A stretch of 64,000 bases of DNA, taken from an uncultured candidate division WPS-2 bacterium. Its GTDB lineage: Bacteria; Vulcanimicrobiota; Vulcanimicrobiia; Vulcanimicrobiales; Vulcanimicrobiaceae. Shown here in pieces: positions 51,097 through 60,090 of the stretch. The notes beneath the pieces were generated by a model, which was not told where the DNA came from, made no database searches, and was given only the letters and a program-made list of their open reading frames with translations. Position 1 is the stretch's first letter; each line of letters starts with the position of its first letter. The position numbers and the translations under genes are program-made. The stretch lies in NCBI GenBank assembly GCA_937927945.1, contig CALEYW010000024.1, positions 1 through 64,000 on the forward strand. The letters are read 5' to 3'.

Positions 51097-51342
51097 ATGG
51101 CCGATACACTCGAACGCGTCAAGAAGATCATCGTCGAACAGCTCGGCGTCGAAGAAGCCGAGGTCACGCCCGAAGCGTCGATCACGGACGATCTCGGCGC
51201 GGATTCGCTCGATCAAGTCGAGCTGGTCATGGCGTTCGAGACCGAGTTCGGCATCGACATCCCCGACGAAGAAGCCGAGAAGATCAAAACGGTCGGCGAC
51301 GCCGTCCAGAAGATCGAAGCCGTCGAAGGAGCCAAAGGATAG
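51097..51342 (+). CDS. acpP: Acyl carrier protein
   Basis: 81 residues, acidic four-helix ACP. S37 in GADSLDQVEL carries the phosphopantetheine. 49 nt after fabG, with AGGAG upstream. Normally fabF follows; here ffh does. Confidence 0.97.
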   Translation: MADTLERVKKIIVEQLGVEEAEVTPEASITDDLGADSLDQVELVMAFETEFGIDIPDEEAEKIKTVGDAVQKIEAVEGAKG

Positions 51343-51376
51343 GGTTCACTCGGTGAACCCACCCCGGTAAGCACGA

Positions 51377-52711
51377 ATGTTAGAGGCACTTGGCGAGCGC
51401 TTAGGCGCGATCTTCGACCGGCTGGCAAATCGCGGCCGACTCAGTGAGTCGGACGTCGCTGAGGTATTGCGCGAAGTCCGCATCGCGCTGCTCGAAGCCG
51501 ACGTCGCGCTGCCGGTTGCCAAAGACTTCGTCGCGCGCATCAAAGAGAAGACGGTCGGCTCCGACGTCTTGACCTCGCTGACGCCGGCGCAGACCGTCGT
51601 CAAGATCGTCTACGACGAGCTCGTCGAGCTGCTCGGCGGCGCGGCCGCCCGCCTGACGTACAGCGACGCTCCGCCGACCGTGTATCTCATGGTCGGGCTG
51701 CAAGGCTCGGGCAAGACGACGCACGCGGGCAAGCTCGCGCTGCGGCTCAAAGAACAGGGCCGCCGCACGCTGCTCGTCGCGGCCGACGTCTATCGGCCTG
51801 CGGCGATCGATCAGCTCAAGACGCTCGGCAAGCAGATCGACTTGCCGGTCTACGATGCCGGTCAAGGCGATCCGGTCGCGATCGCCCGGGACGGCGTCGC
51901 CGAAGCGCGCCGCCTCGGCATCCCGACGGTCATCATCGACACGGCCGGCCGGCTGCAGATCGACGACCGGCTCATGGAAGAGCTCGAGCGGATCAAGGCC
52001 GCGGTCAAACCGACCGAGATCTTGTTCGTCGCCGACGCGATGACCGGTCAGGAAGCCGTCAACGTCGCCAAGACGTTCAACGAGCGGCTCGGCATCACGG
52101 GCGTGATCCTCACCAAGATGGACGGCGACGCGCGCGGCGGCGCGGCGCTCTCGATCCATCGGATGACGGGCGCGCCGATCAAGTTCGTCGGCGTCGGCGA
52201 AAAGGTCACCGCGCTCGAACCGTTCTACCCGGACCGCCTCGCGCAGCGCATCCTCGGGATGGGCGACGTCCTCACGCTGATCGAGAAGACGCAGAGCGTC
52301 TACTCGGAGCAGCAGGCCGAAGACCTCGCCAAGAAAATGCGGAAGTCGCAGTTCACGCTGGATGACTTCCTCGAGCAGCTCCGTCAGGTCCGCAAGATGG
52401 GCTCGATGGCGGACATCATGAAGATGATCCCGGGGCTTTCCAAAGCGCTGCCGAACGTCGAGATCGACGAGCGGGACGTCAAGCGGGTCGAGGCGATCAT
52501 CTGCTCGATGACGCGCCGCGAACGCGAGCGTCCCGAGGTGCTCAACGGGTCGCGCCGCAAGCGCATTGCGATGGGCAGCGGGACGCAGGTCTCGGACGTC
52601 AACCGGCTGGTGAAGCAGTTCGAGGCTTCTCGGACGATGATGAAACAACTGGGTGGGGTGAAGAAGGGGCGGTTTCCGAAATTGCCCTCGATGATGGGGT
52701 TGGGGCGGTGA
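51377..52711 (+). CDS. ffh: Signal recognition particle protein Ffh
   Basis: 444 residues. N domain, GTPase G domain (GLQGSGKTT 107-115; DTAGRL 188-193; TKMDGDARGG near 250) and Met-rich M domain that binds SRP RNA and signal peptides. C-terminus KGRFPKLPSMMGLGR. Targets membrane proteins co-translationally with FtsY (not in view). Confidence 0.97.
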   Translation: MLEALGERLGAIFDRLANRGRLSESDVAEVLREVRIALLEADVALPVAKDFVARIKEKTVGSDVLTSLTPAQTVVKIVYDELVELLGGAAARLTYSDAPPTVYLMVGLQGSGKTTHAGKLALRLKEQGRRTLLVAADVYRPAAIDQLKTLGKQIDLPVYDAGQGDPVAIARDGVAEARRLGIPTVIIDTAGRLQIDDRLMEELERIKAAVKPTEILFVADAMTGQEAVNVAKTFNERLGITGVILTKMDGDARGGAALSIHRMTGAPIKFVGVGEKVTALEPFYPDRLAQRILGMGDVLTLIEKTQSVYSEQQAEDLAKKMRKSQFTLDDFLEQLRQVRKMGSMADIMKMIPGLSKALPNVEIDERDVKRVEAIICSMTRRERERPEVLNGSRRKRIAMGSGTQVSDVNRLVKQFEASRTMMKQLGGVKKGRFPKLPSMMGLGR

Positions 52712-52719
52712 GGGTGGCG

Positions 52720-52869
52720 GCTGCTGCGGTGACCGTCATCCCGACGGCGGGGACGTACCGTTCGGCGCATCGTGCGCCGAACGATACTCGGTTGCTCCGT
52801 CGCTCTCGCCATCCTGGCTTCGCTCCTGCGCAAACGCCCCGCCGTCGGGATGACGGTCGCCGCAGCAGC
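52720..52869. repeat. 150-bp nested inverted repeat (MITE/REP-like)
   Basis: Outer arms 52720-52752 and 52837-52869 are 33 nt each, complementary with one mismatch (a T in the left arm where its partner predicts C). Inside, CGTTCGGCGCA (52759-52769) and TGCGCCGAACG (52773-52783) form a perfect 11-bp stem with a 3-nt loop. Contains no gene. Looks like a small non-autonomous element or REP doublet; would also fold as RNA between ffh and rpsP and may attenuate or stabilise the transcript. Confidence 0.8.
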
Positions 52870-52915
52870 AGCGACGATGTGGGCTCAATCGAAACAATCG
52901 TGTATGCTCCAACCG

Positions 52916-52943
52916 CCCGCGAAATTGGTTTGCGGGATTTTCT
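52916..52943 (+). promoter_or_regulatory. Leader hairpin before rpsP
   Basis: CCCGC (52916-52920) pairs with GCGGG (52932-52936) around 11 nt, then ATTTTCT, 12 nt before the ATG. Could be a weak terminator/attenuator or a structured leader of the ribosomal gene. Confidence 0.35.
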
Positions 52944-52954
52944 AGAAAGTAATC

Positions 52955-53245
52955 ATGGTTAAGATCAGACTCCGGCGCATGGGCGCCAAGAAGCAGCCGA
53001 CGTACCGTTTTGTTGTGGCTGATGCTCGGTCGCCTCGGGATGGCAAGTTTTTGGAAATTCTGGGGCATTATAATCCTCGGACTGAGCCGAAGACGCTCGT
53101 CGTGAACCAGGACAAGGTCAAGGAATGGTTGGCCAAGGGCGCGCAGCCGTCTGATCCGGTGCGGCGTTTGTTTGCGGAATTGGGACTCGTGGAACGCGGA
53201 CCGATTTCGGAAGTCAAGCGTCAGCCGAAGCAGAAGAAGTCGTAA
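52955..53245 (+). CDS. rpsP: Ribosomal protein S16
   Basis: 96 residues, typical. MVKIRLRRMGAKKQPTYRFV and DGKFLEILGHYNPRTEP are S16 signatures; 30S assembly protein. More AT-rich codons than its neighbours in the first half. Heads the rpsP-KH-rimM block. Confidence 0.97.
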   Translation: MVKIRLRRMGAKKQPTYRFVVADARSPRDGKFLEILGHYNPRTEPKTLVVNQDKVKEWLAKGAQPSDPVRRLFAELGLVERGPISEVKRQPKQKKS

Positions 53246-53258
53246 GCAGGCGTTCGGC

Positions 53259-53831
53259 GTGAGCGCGTTCGACGACGAATTCGGTCTTTTCGGCGACGAG
53301 GCGGCGGCGCCGGAAGAAGAACGTACCTCCACCCTCGGTGCGCGGCGCATCGCTTCGGACGAAGCGGCGCACGACGACATCGAGCCGGAAGACGAGCGTC
53401 CGCGCCGCGGGCGGCGCGATCGCAGCGGCGGCGGTGCCGCTACCGACGACGCGGAAAAGCCGCGCCGGTTTCGGCGCGACTCGCCCGATCGCGGGGCGCG
53501 CAAGACCGACGATCCGGCGAAAGCGCAAGAGCGCGCGCTGGATCTGCTGGGATTTCTCGCACGCAAACTGGTGTCGAAGCCGGACAACGTCTTGGTCGAA
53601 GAGGTCGAGACCGAAAAGGGTCCGGTCGTCGAGCTGGTCGTCGAACACGAAGATCTCGGCAAGGTGATCGGTCGCAGCGGACGCGTCGCGCAGGCGTTGC
53701 GCACGCTCGTGCGCGCGAGCGCCGAAGGCCGCATCAGCATCGACATCATCTCCTTCGAAGACGAAGTGCTCGAAGGTGAAGCCGAGCATGCGGGCGACAA
53801 GAACGTCGCCGAGAGTCCCGACGCCGACTGA
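53259..53831 (+). CDS. khpA: KhpA-like KH-domain RNA-binding protein with long N-extension
   Basis: 190 residues. The last 75 are a standard KhpA domain: ALDLLGFLARKLVSKPDNVL, then GKVIGRSGR (GxxG loop) and VRASAE. KhpA is normally about 75-80 residues and follows rpsP. Here GTG 53259 adds about 110 residues of Glu/Asp/Arg-rich, Gly-rich disordered sequence. A start nearer the KH domain cannot be excluded, but the extension is open and upstream spacing fits. Confidence 0.85.
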   Translation: MSAFDDEFGLFGDEAAAPEEERTSTLGARRIASDEAAHDDIEPEDERPRRGRRDRSGGGAATDDAEKPRRFRRDSPDRGARKTDDPAKAQERALDLLGFLARKLVSKPDNVLVEEVETEKGPVVELVVEHEDLGKVIGRSGRVAQALRTLVRASAEGRISIDIISFEDEVLEGEAEHAGDKNVAESPDAD

Positions 53832-54351
53832 CGCCAACGCCGGCCGGGTGGCCGGCGTGTTCGGGCTGCGCGGTGAGCTGAAGGTCGCGCCGACGCGGAT
53901 CGGTGCGGACGCGCTGGCGAAGGGCGTCACGCTGCGTGCGACGCTGCGCGACGGTTCGTTGCGCACGCTGCGCATCGGCGCGATGCGGATGCACAAAGAG
54001 CGGCCGCTGGTGCACTTCGAAGGCGTCGACGATGCGAACGCGGCGGATGCGCTCGTCGGCGCAACGCTGGCGATCGATCGCGCCGACGTCGTGTTGGCCG
54101 AGGGCGAATATCTCGACGACGATCTCGTCGGCTGCGTCTTGCTCGACGCGTCGGGGACGACGCTCGCCACGGTGAGCGGGGTCGAACACTATCCCGCGCA
54201 GGACGTCTTGGTCGTCGCCCTGCCCGGCGGCGGGCGCGGGATGGTGCCGATGGTCGGCGCGTTCATCCGGGCGATCGACGTCGCCGCGCGCCGCATCGTG
54301 GTCGACCTGCCGGTCGGCCTGTTGGACGACCGCGAGGCGGAACAGGCCTAG
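53788..54351 (+). CDS. rimM: 16S rRNA processing protein RimM
   Basis: About 187 residues. N-terminal GRVAGVFGLRGELKVAP is the RimM signature; EGEYLDDDLVGCVL begins the PRC-barrel domain, followed by VVALPGGGRGMVPMV and a terminal RRIVVDLPVGLLDD. Helps 30S maturation at S19. ATG 53788 overlaps the KH gene by 44 nt; GTG 53776 is possible. trmD does not follow: the next gene is on the other strand. Confidence 0.92.
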   Translation: MRATRTSPRVPTPTDANAGRVAGVFGLRGELKVAPTRIGADALAKGVTLRATLRDGSLRTLRIGAMRMHKERPLVHFEGVDDANAADALVGATLAIDRADVVLAEGEYLDDDLVGCVLLDASGTTLATVSGVEHYPAQDVLVVALPGGGRGMVPMVGAFIRAIDVAARRIVVDLPVGLLDDREAEQA

Positions 54352-55454
54352 CGGCGACGCCTGCGCTTCGGCGGGCTGAGGTAAGCGCCGACGGCGCCGT
54401 CGACGGCTCGTTCTACGGCGACTTGGCTCGCTTGCGGGCCGGCGGCATCGTTGCTGTAGGAGCCGTGCCAAAGCACCTTGCCGGCGCAGTCCGCGGCGGT
54501 CAGGTCGAAGGTCGCGCCGGCGCCGCCGCTTGCCGGGCCGGGCCGAGTCGACAGCGTTCCGCTGAGCACGGCGTCGTGAGGATGTTCGCCGCAGGCGACC
54601 GCGCTCGATTCGACCCGGTCCGCGTGGGCGCGTTCCGCAGCCCGCGCCGTCGCGACTTCGCGAAGGGCGGGGTCGGCGCTGCCGCCGACCGGGACGATCG
54701 CCCGGCCGGTACTCGGGCCGGCGGCGGCCGCGGCTGCTGCGGCGGCTAGTGCGGTTGCCGCTGCAACGGGCGCCGGCGTGGGCGGCGCGGTCTGGGCCGC
54801 TTGCACGGCGATCGGTTTCGGGCTCGGCGTGACGTTGATGAGGGCTGCGGCCGGTGCGCTGGCGGCCGTGGCCGGCGCGGCGCTGGGCTTTGCGGTCGCG
54901 GCGGTCTTTTTCTTGCGCCCGAACAGCTTCCCGAGATTCGTCTGCGCTCCGCCGGCCGGCTGCGGTGTCGGACTCGCGGCCGGCGGGGGCGTGCCGATCG
55001 AGGCGTATGCGCGGTTCGCGTGACGGGCGACGAACGTCGCCAGGTCATCGCCTTGACCTGCGGCCTCGGCGTAGGTGCTCAGCTGGGCTGTGCTGCTGAA
55101 CACGACGACCCCCGTCGACGCGCTGACGACCTGTTCGACGATCGAGACGCCGTTGCCGAGCGACGAAATGAAGCCGGCGACGTAGTAGTCGGCATTGTTG
55201 GCTCGCGCTACCGAGAGAAAGTCCTTGCGCTCGGTCCCCGGCGGCGGCGGGATCACCGTCACGGTGTTGGTCTCCGCCATCCGGGTCGCGATGATCGTCG
55301 CGAGACGGGAACTGGCCTCGCGGTCGATCTGGCTGCCGTTCGCGGTGAACGGGAAGACGACGACGCTCGGCTTGGTGGAGAACGCCGGCGGGGTGGCGGC
55401 GACCAGCGGAAGGCCGAGGAACGCGACGAGGAGGACGACGAGGAAGCGACGCAC
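54348..55454 (-). CDS. Secreted TolB/CsgG-like N-domain protein
   Basis: 368 residues. Signal peptide MRRFLVVLLVAFLGLPLVAA. The domain 30-160 (PSVVVFPFTANGSQIDREAS, then NADYYVAGFISSLGNGV) matches the TolB-N/CsgG/FlgO style of 'build a name, sum over parameters' proteins. A Pro/Ala-rich linker (GKKKTAATAKPSA) and a second domain follow. Envelope role likely. GTG 55454 chosen for the signal peptide. Its stop overlaps rimM's tail-to-tail by 4 nt. Confidence 0.65.
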   Translation of the reverse strand: MRRFLVVLLVAFLGLPLVAATPPAFSTKPSVVVFPFTANGSQIDREASSRLATIIATRMAETNTVTVIPPPPGTERKDFLSVARANNADYYVAGFISSLGNGVSIVEQVVSASTGVVVFSSTAQLSTYAEAAGQGDDLATFVARHANRAYASIGTPPPAASPTPQPAGGAQTNLGKLFGRKKKTAATAKPSAAPATAASAPAAALINVTPSPKPIAVQAAQTAPPTPAPVAAATALAAAAAAAAAGPSTGRAIVPVGGSADPALREVATARAAERAHADRVESSAVACGEHPHDAVLSGTLSTRPGPASGGAGATFDLTAADCAGKVLWHGSYSNDAAGPQASQVAVERAVDGAVGAYLSPPKRRRRR

Positions 55455-55486
55455 GCGGCGGGGTTCGGCGGAACGGGGACGATCCC

Positions 55487-56314
55487 TTACGAGGCGAGCG
55501 AGAGCGCGGCGTCTTCCGCTTCCTTCTCCCACGCGGCGCTGACGTGCGCGCCGAAGAGGAAGATCACGCCGATGAGGTCGAGCCACAGCAGCAGCACGAT
55601 CAGCGCCGAGAGCGCGCCGTAGATCGCGAACGCGCTCGCGGCGTACGCGGTGTAGACGGCGAAGGCGATCTGCGCGATCGAATAGAGGACCGCGCACACG
55701 AAGGCGCCGGGGATCACCGACGACCAGCGCGGATGGCGGTTCGGCAGATACGCGTAGAGAATCGCCGACGTGATGAACACCAGCACGAACGCGACCGCAT
55801 ACGACGTGATTTGCGGAACGTAGCGCAGGGATTCTAGTCCGAAGAACTGCACGAGCAGCGTGATGATGACGGGGAGGACGATCGCCATGACGAGGACGAT
55901 GCCCGCGAACGGCACCAGGACCAGCGCGATCAGCACGTCCCACACGATGTGGCGGAAATGCACGATTCCGAGCGACCGGTTGAGCGCGTACGTCAGCGCT
56001 TGGAAGAGGTTTTTGCCGGACCACACCAGGCCGAGCAGCCCCACGATGCCGGTGACGCCGCGGTAACGGACGATCACGTCGAGGTTGTTCGCGATGAGGT
56101 CTTGGATTTGCGGTACGTAGAGTTGGATCACTGCGTGCGCGCGCGCGAGCCCTTCGTCCGTGCCGTAGATGAACGCCAGCATCGCGACCGCGACGAGCGT
56201 CAGCGGCAGCAGCGCGAAGAGCGCCGTGAAGGCGATCGCCTGCGCCATGAAGGCCGACCCGTCAGCGGAGAAATCCCGCGCCGCGGCGCGAAACACCCGG
56301 ATCAACCGTGACAC
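55487..56314 (-). CDS. yihY: YihY/BrkB-family membrane protein
   Basis: 275 residues, six or more hydrophobic helices. Family signature near the N-terminus: ADGSAFMAQAIAFTALFALL; LVWSGKNLFQALTYALNRSL in the middle; Pro-rich loops. Integral inner-membrane protein of uncertain function; older RNase BN naming is wrong. GTG start; the start region overlaps the divergent gene by 7 nt. Confidence 0.9.
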   Translation of the reverse strand: MSRLIRVFRAAARDFSADGSAFMAQAIAFTALFALLPLTLVAVAMLAFIYGTDEGLARAHAVIQLYVPQIQDLIANNLDVIVRYRGVTGIVGLLGLVWSGKNLFQALTYALNRSLGIVHFRHIVWDVLIALVLVPFAGIVLVMAIVLPVIITLLVQFFGLESLRYVPQITSYAVAFVLVFITSAILYAYLPNRHPRWSSVIPGAFVCAVLYSIAQIAFAVYTAYAASAFAIYGALSALIVLLLWLDLIGVIFLFGAHVSAAWEKEAEDAALSLAS

Positions 56315-56823
56315 CGGCTCACCTCCCCATCGCCCTCGCCGCGCTCGTCACCGTCATGGTCGACGGGTCGTTCGTTCCCAGCGTGCCGGGTGCCGCTCTG
56401 CGGGACGGACGGGTCGTCGGCCCGCCGGTGCTGATCGCGCACTTCGCCGATCGGGTGGAGGCCGGTGCGGACGGAACGGTGGCCGCGCAGCGCGACGGCG
56501 TGCGGTGCACGGTGCGCGCGCTGCCGCAGAGCGATCCGCCGCTCGTCGAGCTGGCACCGCTGGCGCGCTGTCTCGGCGCGCAGGTCGGCTGGGACGGCCG
56601 AAGCAAGACGCTGACGATCACCTTCGAGGGGCCGGTCACCGTCCAGACCTTGCCCCCGTACGATCCGAGTGCGCCGCGGGTGGCGCCGACGACGATCTTC
56701 ACGCCCGAACCGGCTTCGCCGACCCCGCGCGCGATCGCAACGGGCGTGCCTCGTCCGCGCCGCACCGCGATCCCCGCGGTGCCGTCGTGGCCGGTGCCGG
56801 CAGCTACAGCCCCGCGTCCGTGA
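56308..56823 (+). CDS. Secreted copper-amine-oxidase-N-like (stalk) domain protein
   Basis: 171 residues. Short hydrophobic N-terminus (LPIALAALVTVMV); stalk-domain pattern VDGSFVPSVPGAALRDGRVV, then LAPLARCLGAQVGWDGRSKTLTITF, then a Pro/Thr-rich tail. Such domains bind cell-wall or surface partners. GTG 56308 overlaps the start of divergent yihY; ATG 56356 would lose the signal. Confidence 0.7.
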   Translation: MTPAHLPIALAALVTVMVDGSFVPSVPGAALRDGRVVGPPVLIAHFADRVEAGADGTVAAQRDGVRCTVRALPQSDPPLVELAPLARCLGAQVGWDGRSKTLTITFEGPVTVQTLPPYDPSAPRVAPTTIFTPEPASPTPRAIATGVPRPRRTAIPAVPSWPVPAATAPRP

Positions 56824-57064
56824 TGAAGAGGAACCAGCGTTGGGTGTTCGGGTCGTCGAACCAGTTGGCGATTCGCGCCTCGAGCACCGGGATGCTGCGC
56901 AGGGACGAGGCGTGCTTGCGCACGGCTTCCGGATCGGGGGTAGCGGAATGCAGTTCGGCCTGGAGCGCGTCGACGGATTTCTGCGCCTCGGGATCCCCGC
57001 TCGCCGCCGCCCGCAACTCGTCGTAGGGAGGGTGCGGGACGGACTCGGGTCCAGGATCACTCAT
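56804..57064 (-). CDS. Small conserved hypothetical protein
   Basis: 86 residues. ATG overlaps the stop of the upstream propeller gene (ATGA). Acidic helical; ends ARIANWFDDPNTQRWFLFITDAGL. Co-transcribed with the secreted propeller gene. Function unknown. Confidence 0.7.
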   Translation of the reverse strand: MSDPGPESVPHPPYDELRAAASGDPEAQKSVDALQAELHSATPDPEAVRKHASSLRSIPVLEARIANWFDDPNTQRWFLFITDAGL

Positions 57065-60054
57065 GTGTGCGAGGTTCCCCGGGAGGCCGCGACTTTCCGC
57101 GCGGATCGCACGAGCGCGTCGACGTCGCGCTGCAGCGAATGGAACGCCGCGCGCTGGACGGCGGTCGGCGCGCCGTCGCCCGTCTCGACGGTCGCCAGCA
57201 ATTGGGCCAAGCGGCCGTTCGCGCGCCTGAAGCGCCCGGCGAGTTGTGCATCCTGGGAGCGAACCCGCTCGGCCTGCGCGTAGGTCGCGTCGACCGACGC
57301 GGCGATCGCTCGCGCGAGTGCGAATTGCGCCTGCAGCGCGGCCGGATCGACCGCCGCGCGCGGATCTTGCCGCACCACGAGCGTCGCCGATGACTGCACG
57401 CCGTCGGCCTCGAGGGTGACGGAATACGCGCCGGGCGGCACGAGCGCGCCTTGCGGTTCCACCGGTGTCGCGTGCGGGATCGCCGCGATCGTCGGCGTCG
57501 GGTCGAACGCGCGCGGCGTAGCGACGCGCAGATCCCACACGGTGCGGTGCGCACCGGCCGCGGCGTCGAGCCGGACCGGCGGCGTGATCCACCACGCGGG
57601 TACGTCGAGCGCGTTCGCGTCGACGGCGTTCGCCGGCGGCTCGCTCGAGAGCGTGCGCAGCACGGTGCCGCGTTCGTCCCGGATGTTGAGCGTGACGCGC
57701 GTCGCCGCACGCGGCAAGGAGTAGTCGAGCACCGCGCCGTCGGGCGGGTTGGCGGAGAACGGCTCGTCGGGCGGCAGCGGCGTGTCCGTGTTGGTATCCC
57801 GCGCGACGCGCCAGGCCGGCGCGGGCGTCACCAGCGCCGGCCGTTGCGAGGCGAACGTCTCGAACCGGCGCAGCGGCGTGATGTCGTCGAGAATCCAGAA
57901 GCCGCGGCCGTGCGTCGCGATCGCGAGGTCGTTCTGGTGGACGACGAGGTCGCGCACCGAGGTCGCCGGCAGGTTGAGCCGCAGCGACGACCAGCGAGCG
58001 CCGTCGTCGTACGACACCCAAACGCCGCGTTCGGTGCCCGCGAAGAGCATGCCGCGGCGCACCGGATCGGCGCGCACGACGTTGGTCGGCGCGGCGTCGA
58101 GCCCGCGATCGATCTCGGTCCACGTTTTGCCGCCGTCGTGCGTGCGGAACAGCTGCGGTCGCTGTTCGTCAAGCCGGAAGCGGTTCACCGCGACGTACGC
58201 GCTCGCGCGGTCGAACGGTGACGCGTCGACGATCGAGACCTTCGCCCACGGGACGAGCCCCGGCGGCGTGACGTTCGTCCAATGGCCGCCGCCGTCGGCG
58301 GTGCGCCACACCAGGCCGTCGTCGGTCCCCGCCCAGATGACGTTCGCATCGAGCGGCGAGAGTCCGAGCGCGTACACGACGCCGCGATGTGCCTTCTGCG
58401 CGTCGTCGGTTTGCGCGAAGATTCCCAGGTTCGCCGGCGCGGGGCCGGCGGGCCGGGTGAGATCGGGACTGATCGTCTTCCAATGTTCGCCGCCGTCGGT
58501 CGTCTTGAACACGACGTTTCCGGCGAGATAGAGCGCGTGCGGATCGGCCGGCGAGAACGCGAGCGGCGCGGTGCGGACGAAGCGCACCTGCGGGTTATCG
58601 CGCCAACCGAGGACCGGTCCGACCTCGCGCGACTGACCGGTGCGCTCGTCGTATCGCGTAACCTTGCCGCCGTAGACGATTCCCGGATGCAGCGGGTCGG
58701 GCGCGGAATAGCCGTATTCTTCCGTCCCCGCGGGGTGCCAGTCGCGCACCGTCACCGCGCCGTCGTTGCCGCGCGAGAGCACGCCGGCGCTCCCGCTTTC
58801 CTGCTGGCCGCCGTACACGCGATACGGAAACCGGTCGTCCGCGGTGACATGATACATCTGCGCGGTCGACTGGTTGTACCACGAGCTCCACGACGCGCCG
58901 CCGTTGACGCTGATCGTCGCGCCTTGATCGCTGCCGAGCAGGATGGTGAGCGGATCGTCGGGCGAGAGCCAGACGGTGTGATAGTCGTCGCCGCCCGGCG
59001 CGCCGCGCAGTGCGACGAACGTGCGCCCGCCGTCGGTCGAGCGATATGTCGAGGTGTTCGCGACCCAGACGACGTCGCGATTGCGCGGATCGGCGGTCAC
59101 GCCGGAGAAGTCGTCGCCGCGGCCGCCGATGCGCTCTTCGGTGTTGACGCGCGACCAGGTCGCGCCGGCGTCATCGGAACGATAGAGTCCGCCGGCGCTT
59201 GGCGAATCGGCCTGCACGTAGACGCGCTGCGGATCGGAGGCCGCGATCGCGATGCCGATGCGTCCGATTCCCTGCGCGCGCGTCGGCAGTCCGCCCTCCA
59301 CCCGGTTCCAGGTCGTTCCGCCGTCGGTGGACTTGTAGAGACCGCTCCCTGCGTCGGGACGCTCGTACGATCCGCCGATCTCCCACGGCGCCTGGCGCGC
59401 CGCCCACATCGCGGCGTAGAGCGTGCGCGGATCGCGCGGGTCGAGCGCGAGGTCGACCGCGCCGGTGTCGACGTTCGCGTACAGCACGCGTTCGAACGTG
59501 GCGCCGCCGTCGATCGAGCGATACACGCCGCGCTCGGCGTTGGGCCCGTACGGATGGCCGAGCACCGCGACGTACAACCGGTTCGCATCGGCCGGGTCGA
59601 CGACGATCTTCGCGATTTGCTGTGCGTCGCGCAGGCCGAGGTGCGTCCAGTGCGTCCCGCCGTCGGTGGACTTGTACATCCCGTCGCCGACCGAGAGATC
59701 GGGGCGCTGCAGACCTTCACCGCTTCCCGCATAGATCGTGTCGGGCGCGGACGGTGCGACGGCGAGGGCGCCGATCGACGCGGTCGGCTGATCGTCGAAG
59801 AGCGGCGTCCAGGTGCGCCCCGCGTCGGTCGTCTTGAAGATCCCGCCGTTCACCGCCGCGATGAAGAAGGTGTTCGGCCGGCCGGGGACGCCGCTGACCG
59901 CGACGGTGCGGCCGCCGCGAAACGGACCGATCGCGCGCCAATGCAGGACGCCGTCGAGCGGCGGCGGTGCGGTCGTCGCCGCGAGGGCTGGTGCGGCCGA
60001 GGCGAGGAGGGCAAGGACAATGCAGCGCACGGCGCCGGCCAAACGAACGATCAC
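57061..60054 (-). CDS. Secreted Asp-box beta-propeller protein (VPS10/BNR-like)
   Basis: 997 residues. Signal peptide MIVRLAGAVRCIVLALLASA. At least eight Asp-box repeats (S/T-x-D-G-G-x-x-W/F: TDAGRTW, STDGGTHW, SIDGGATF, STDGGTTW, SDDAGATW, STDGGRTF, TTDGGEHW, THDGGKTW) over two propellers (about 40-700), then FlgD/Ig-like C-terminal strands (about 750-900) and a helical end. Common annotation is glycosyl hydrolase, but no catalytic residues are seen; binding or sensing is as likely. Confidence 0.88.
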   Translation of the reverse strand: MIVRLAGAVRCIVLALLASAAPALAATTAPPPLDGVLHWRAIGPFRGGRTVAVSGVPGRPNTFFIAAVNGGIFKTTDAGRTWTPLFDDQPTASIGALAVAPSAPDTIYAGSGEGLQRPDLSVGDGMYKSTDGGTHWTHLGLRDAQQIAKIVVDPADANRLYVAVLGHPYGPNAERGVYRSIDGGATFERVLYANVDTGAVDLALDPRDPRTLYAAMWAARQAPWEIGGSYERPDAGSGLYKSTDGGTTWNRVEGGLPTRAQGIGRIGIAIAASDPQRVYVQADSPSAGGLYRSDDAGATWSRVNTEERIGGRGDDFSGVTADPRNRDVVWVANTSTYRSTDGGRTFVALRGAPGGDDYHTVWLSPDDPLTILLGSDQGATISVNGGASWSSWYNQSTAQMYHVTADDRFPYRVYGGQQESGSAGVLSRGNDGAVTVRDWHPAGTEEYGYSAPDPLHPGIVYGGKVTRYDERTGQSREVGPVLGWRDNPQVRFVRTAPLAFSPADPHALYLAGNVVFKTTDGGEHWKTISPDLTRPAGPAPANLGIFAQTDDAQKAHRGVVYALGLSPLDANVIWAGTDDGLVWRTADGGGHWTNVTPPGLVPWAKVSIVDASPFDRASAYVAVNRFRLDEQRPQLFRTHDGGKTWTEIDRGLDAAPTNVVRADPVRRGMLFAGTERGVWVSYDDGARWSSLRLNLPATSVRDLVVHQNDLAIATHGRGFWILDDITPLRRFETFASQRPALVTPAPAWRVARDTNTDTPLPPDEPFSANPPDGAVLDYSLPRAATRVTLNIRDERGTVLRTLSSEPPANAVDANALDVPAWWITPPVRLDAAAGAHRTVWDLRVATPRAFDPTPTIAAIPHATPVEPQGALVPPGAYSVTLEADGVQSSATLVVRQDPRAAVDPAALQAQFALARAIAASVDATYAQAERVRSQDAQLAGRFRRANGRLAQLLATVETGDGAPTAVQRAAFHSLQRDVDALVRSARKVAASRGTSHT

Positions 60055-60090
60055 CGCGCGATGTTCAACAGTGGGCTTTTCGGCAACCTG

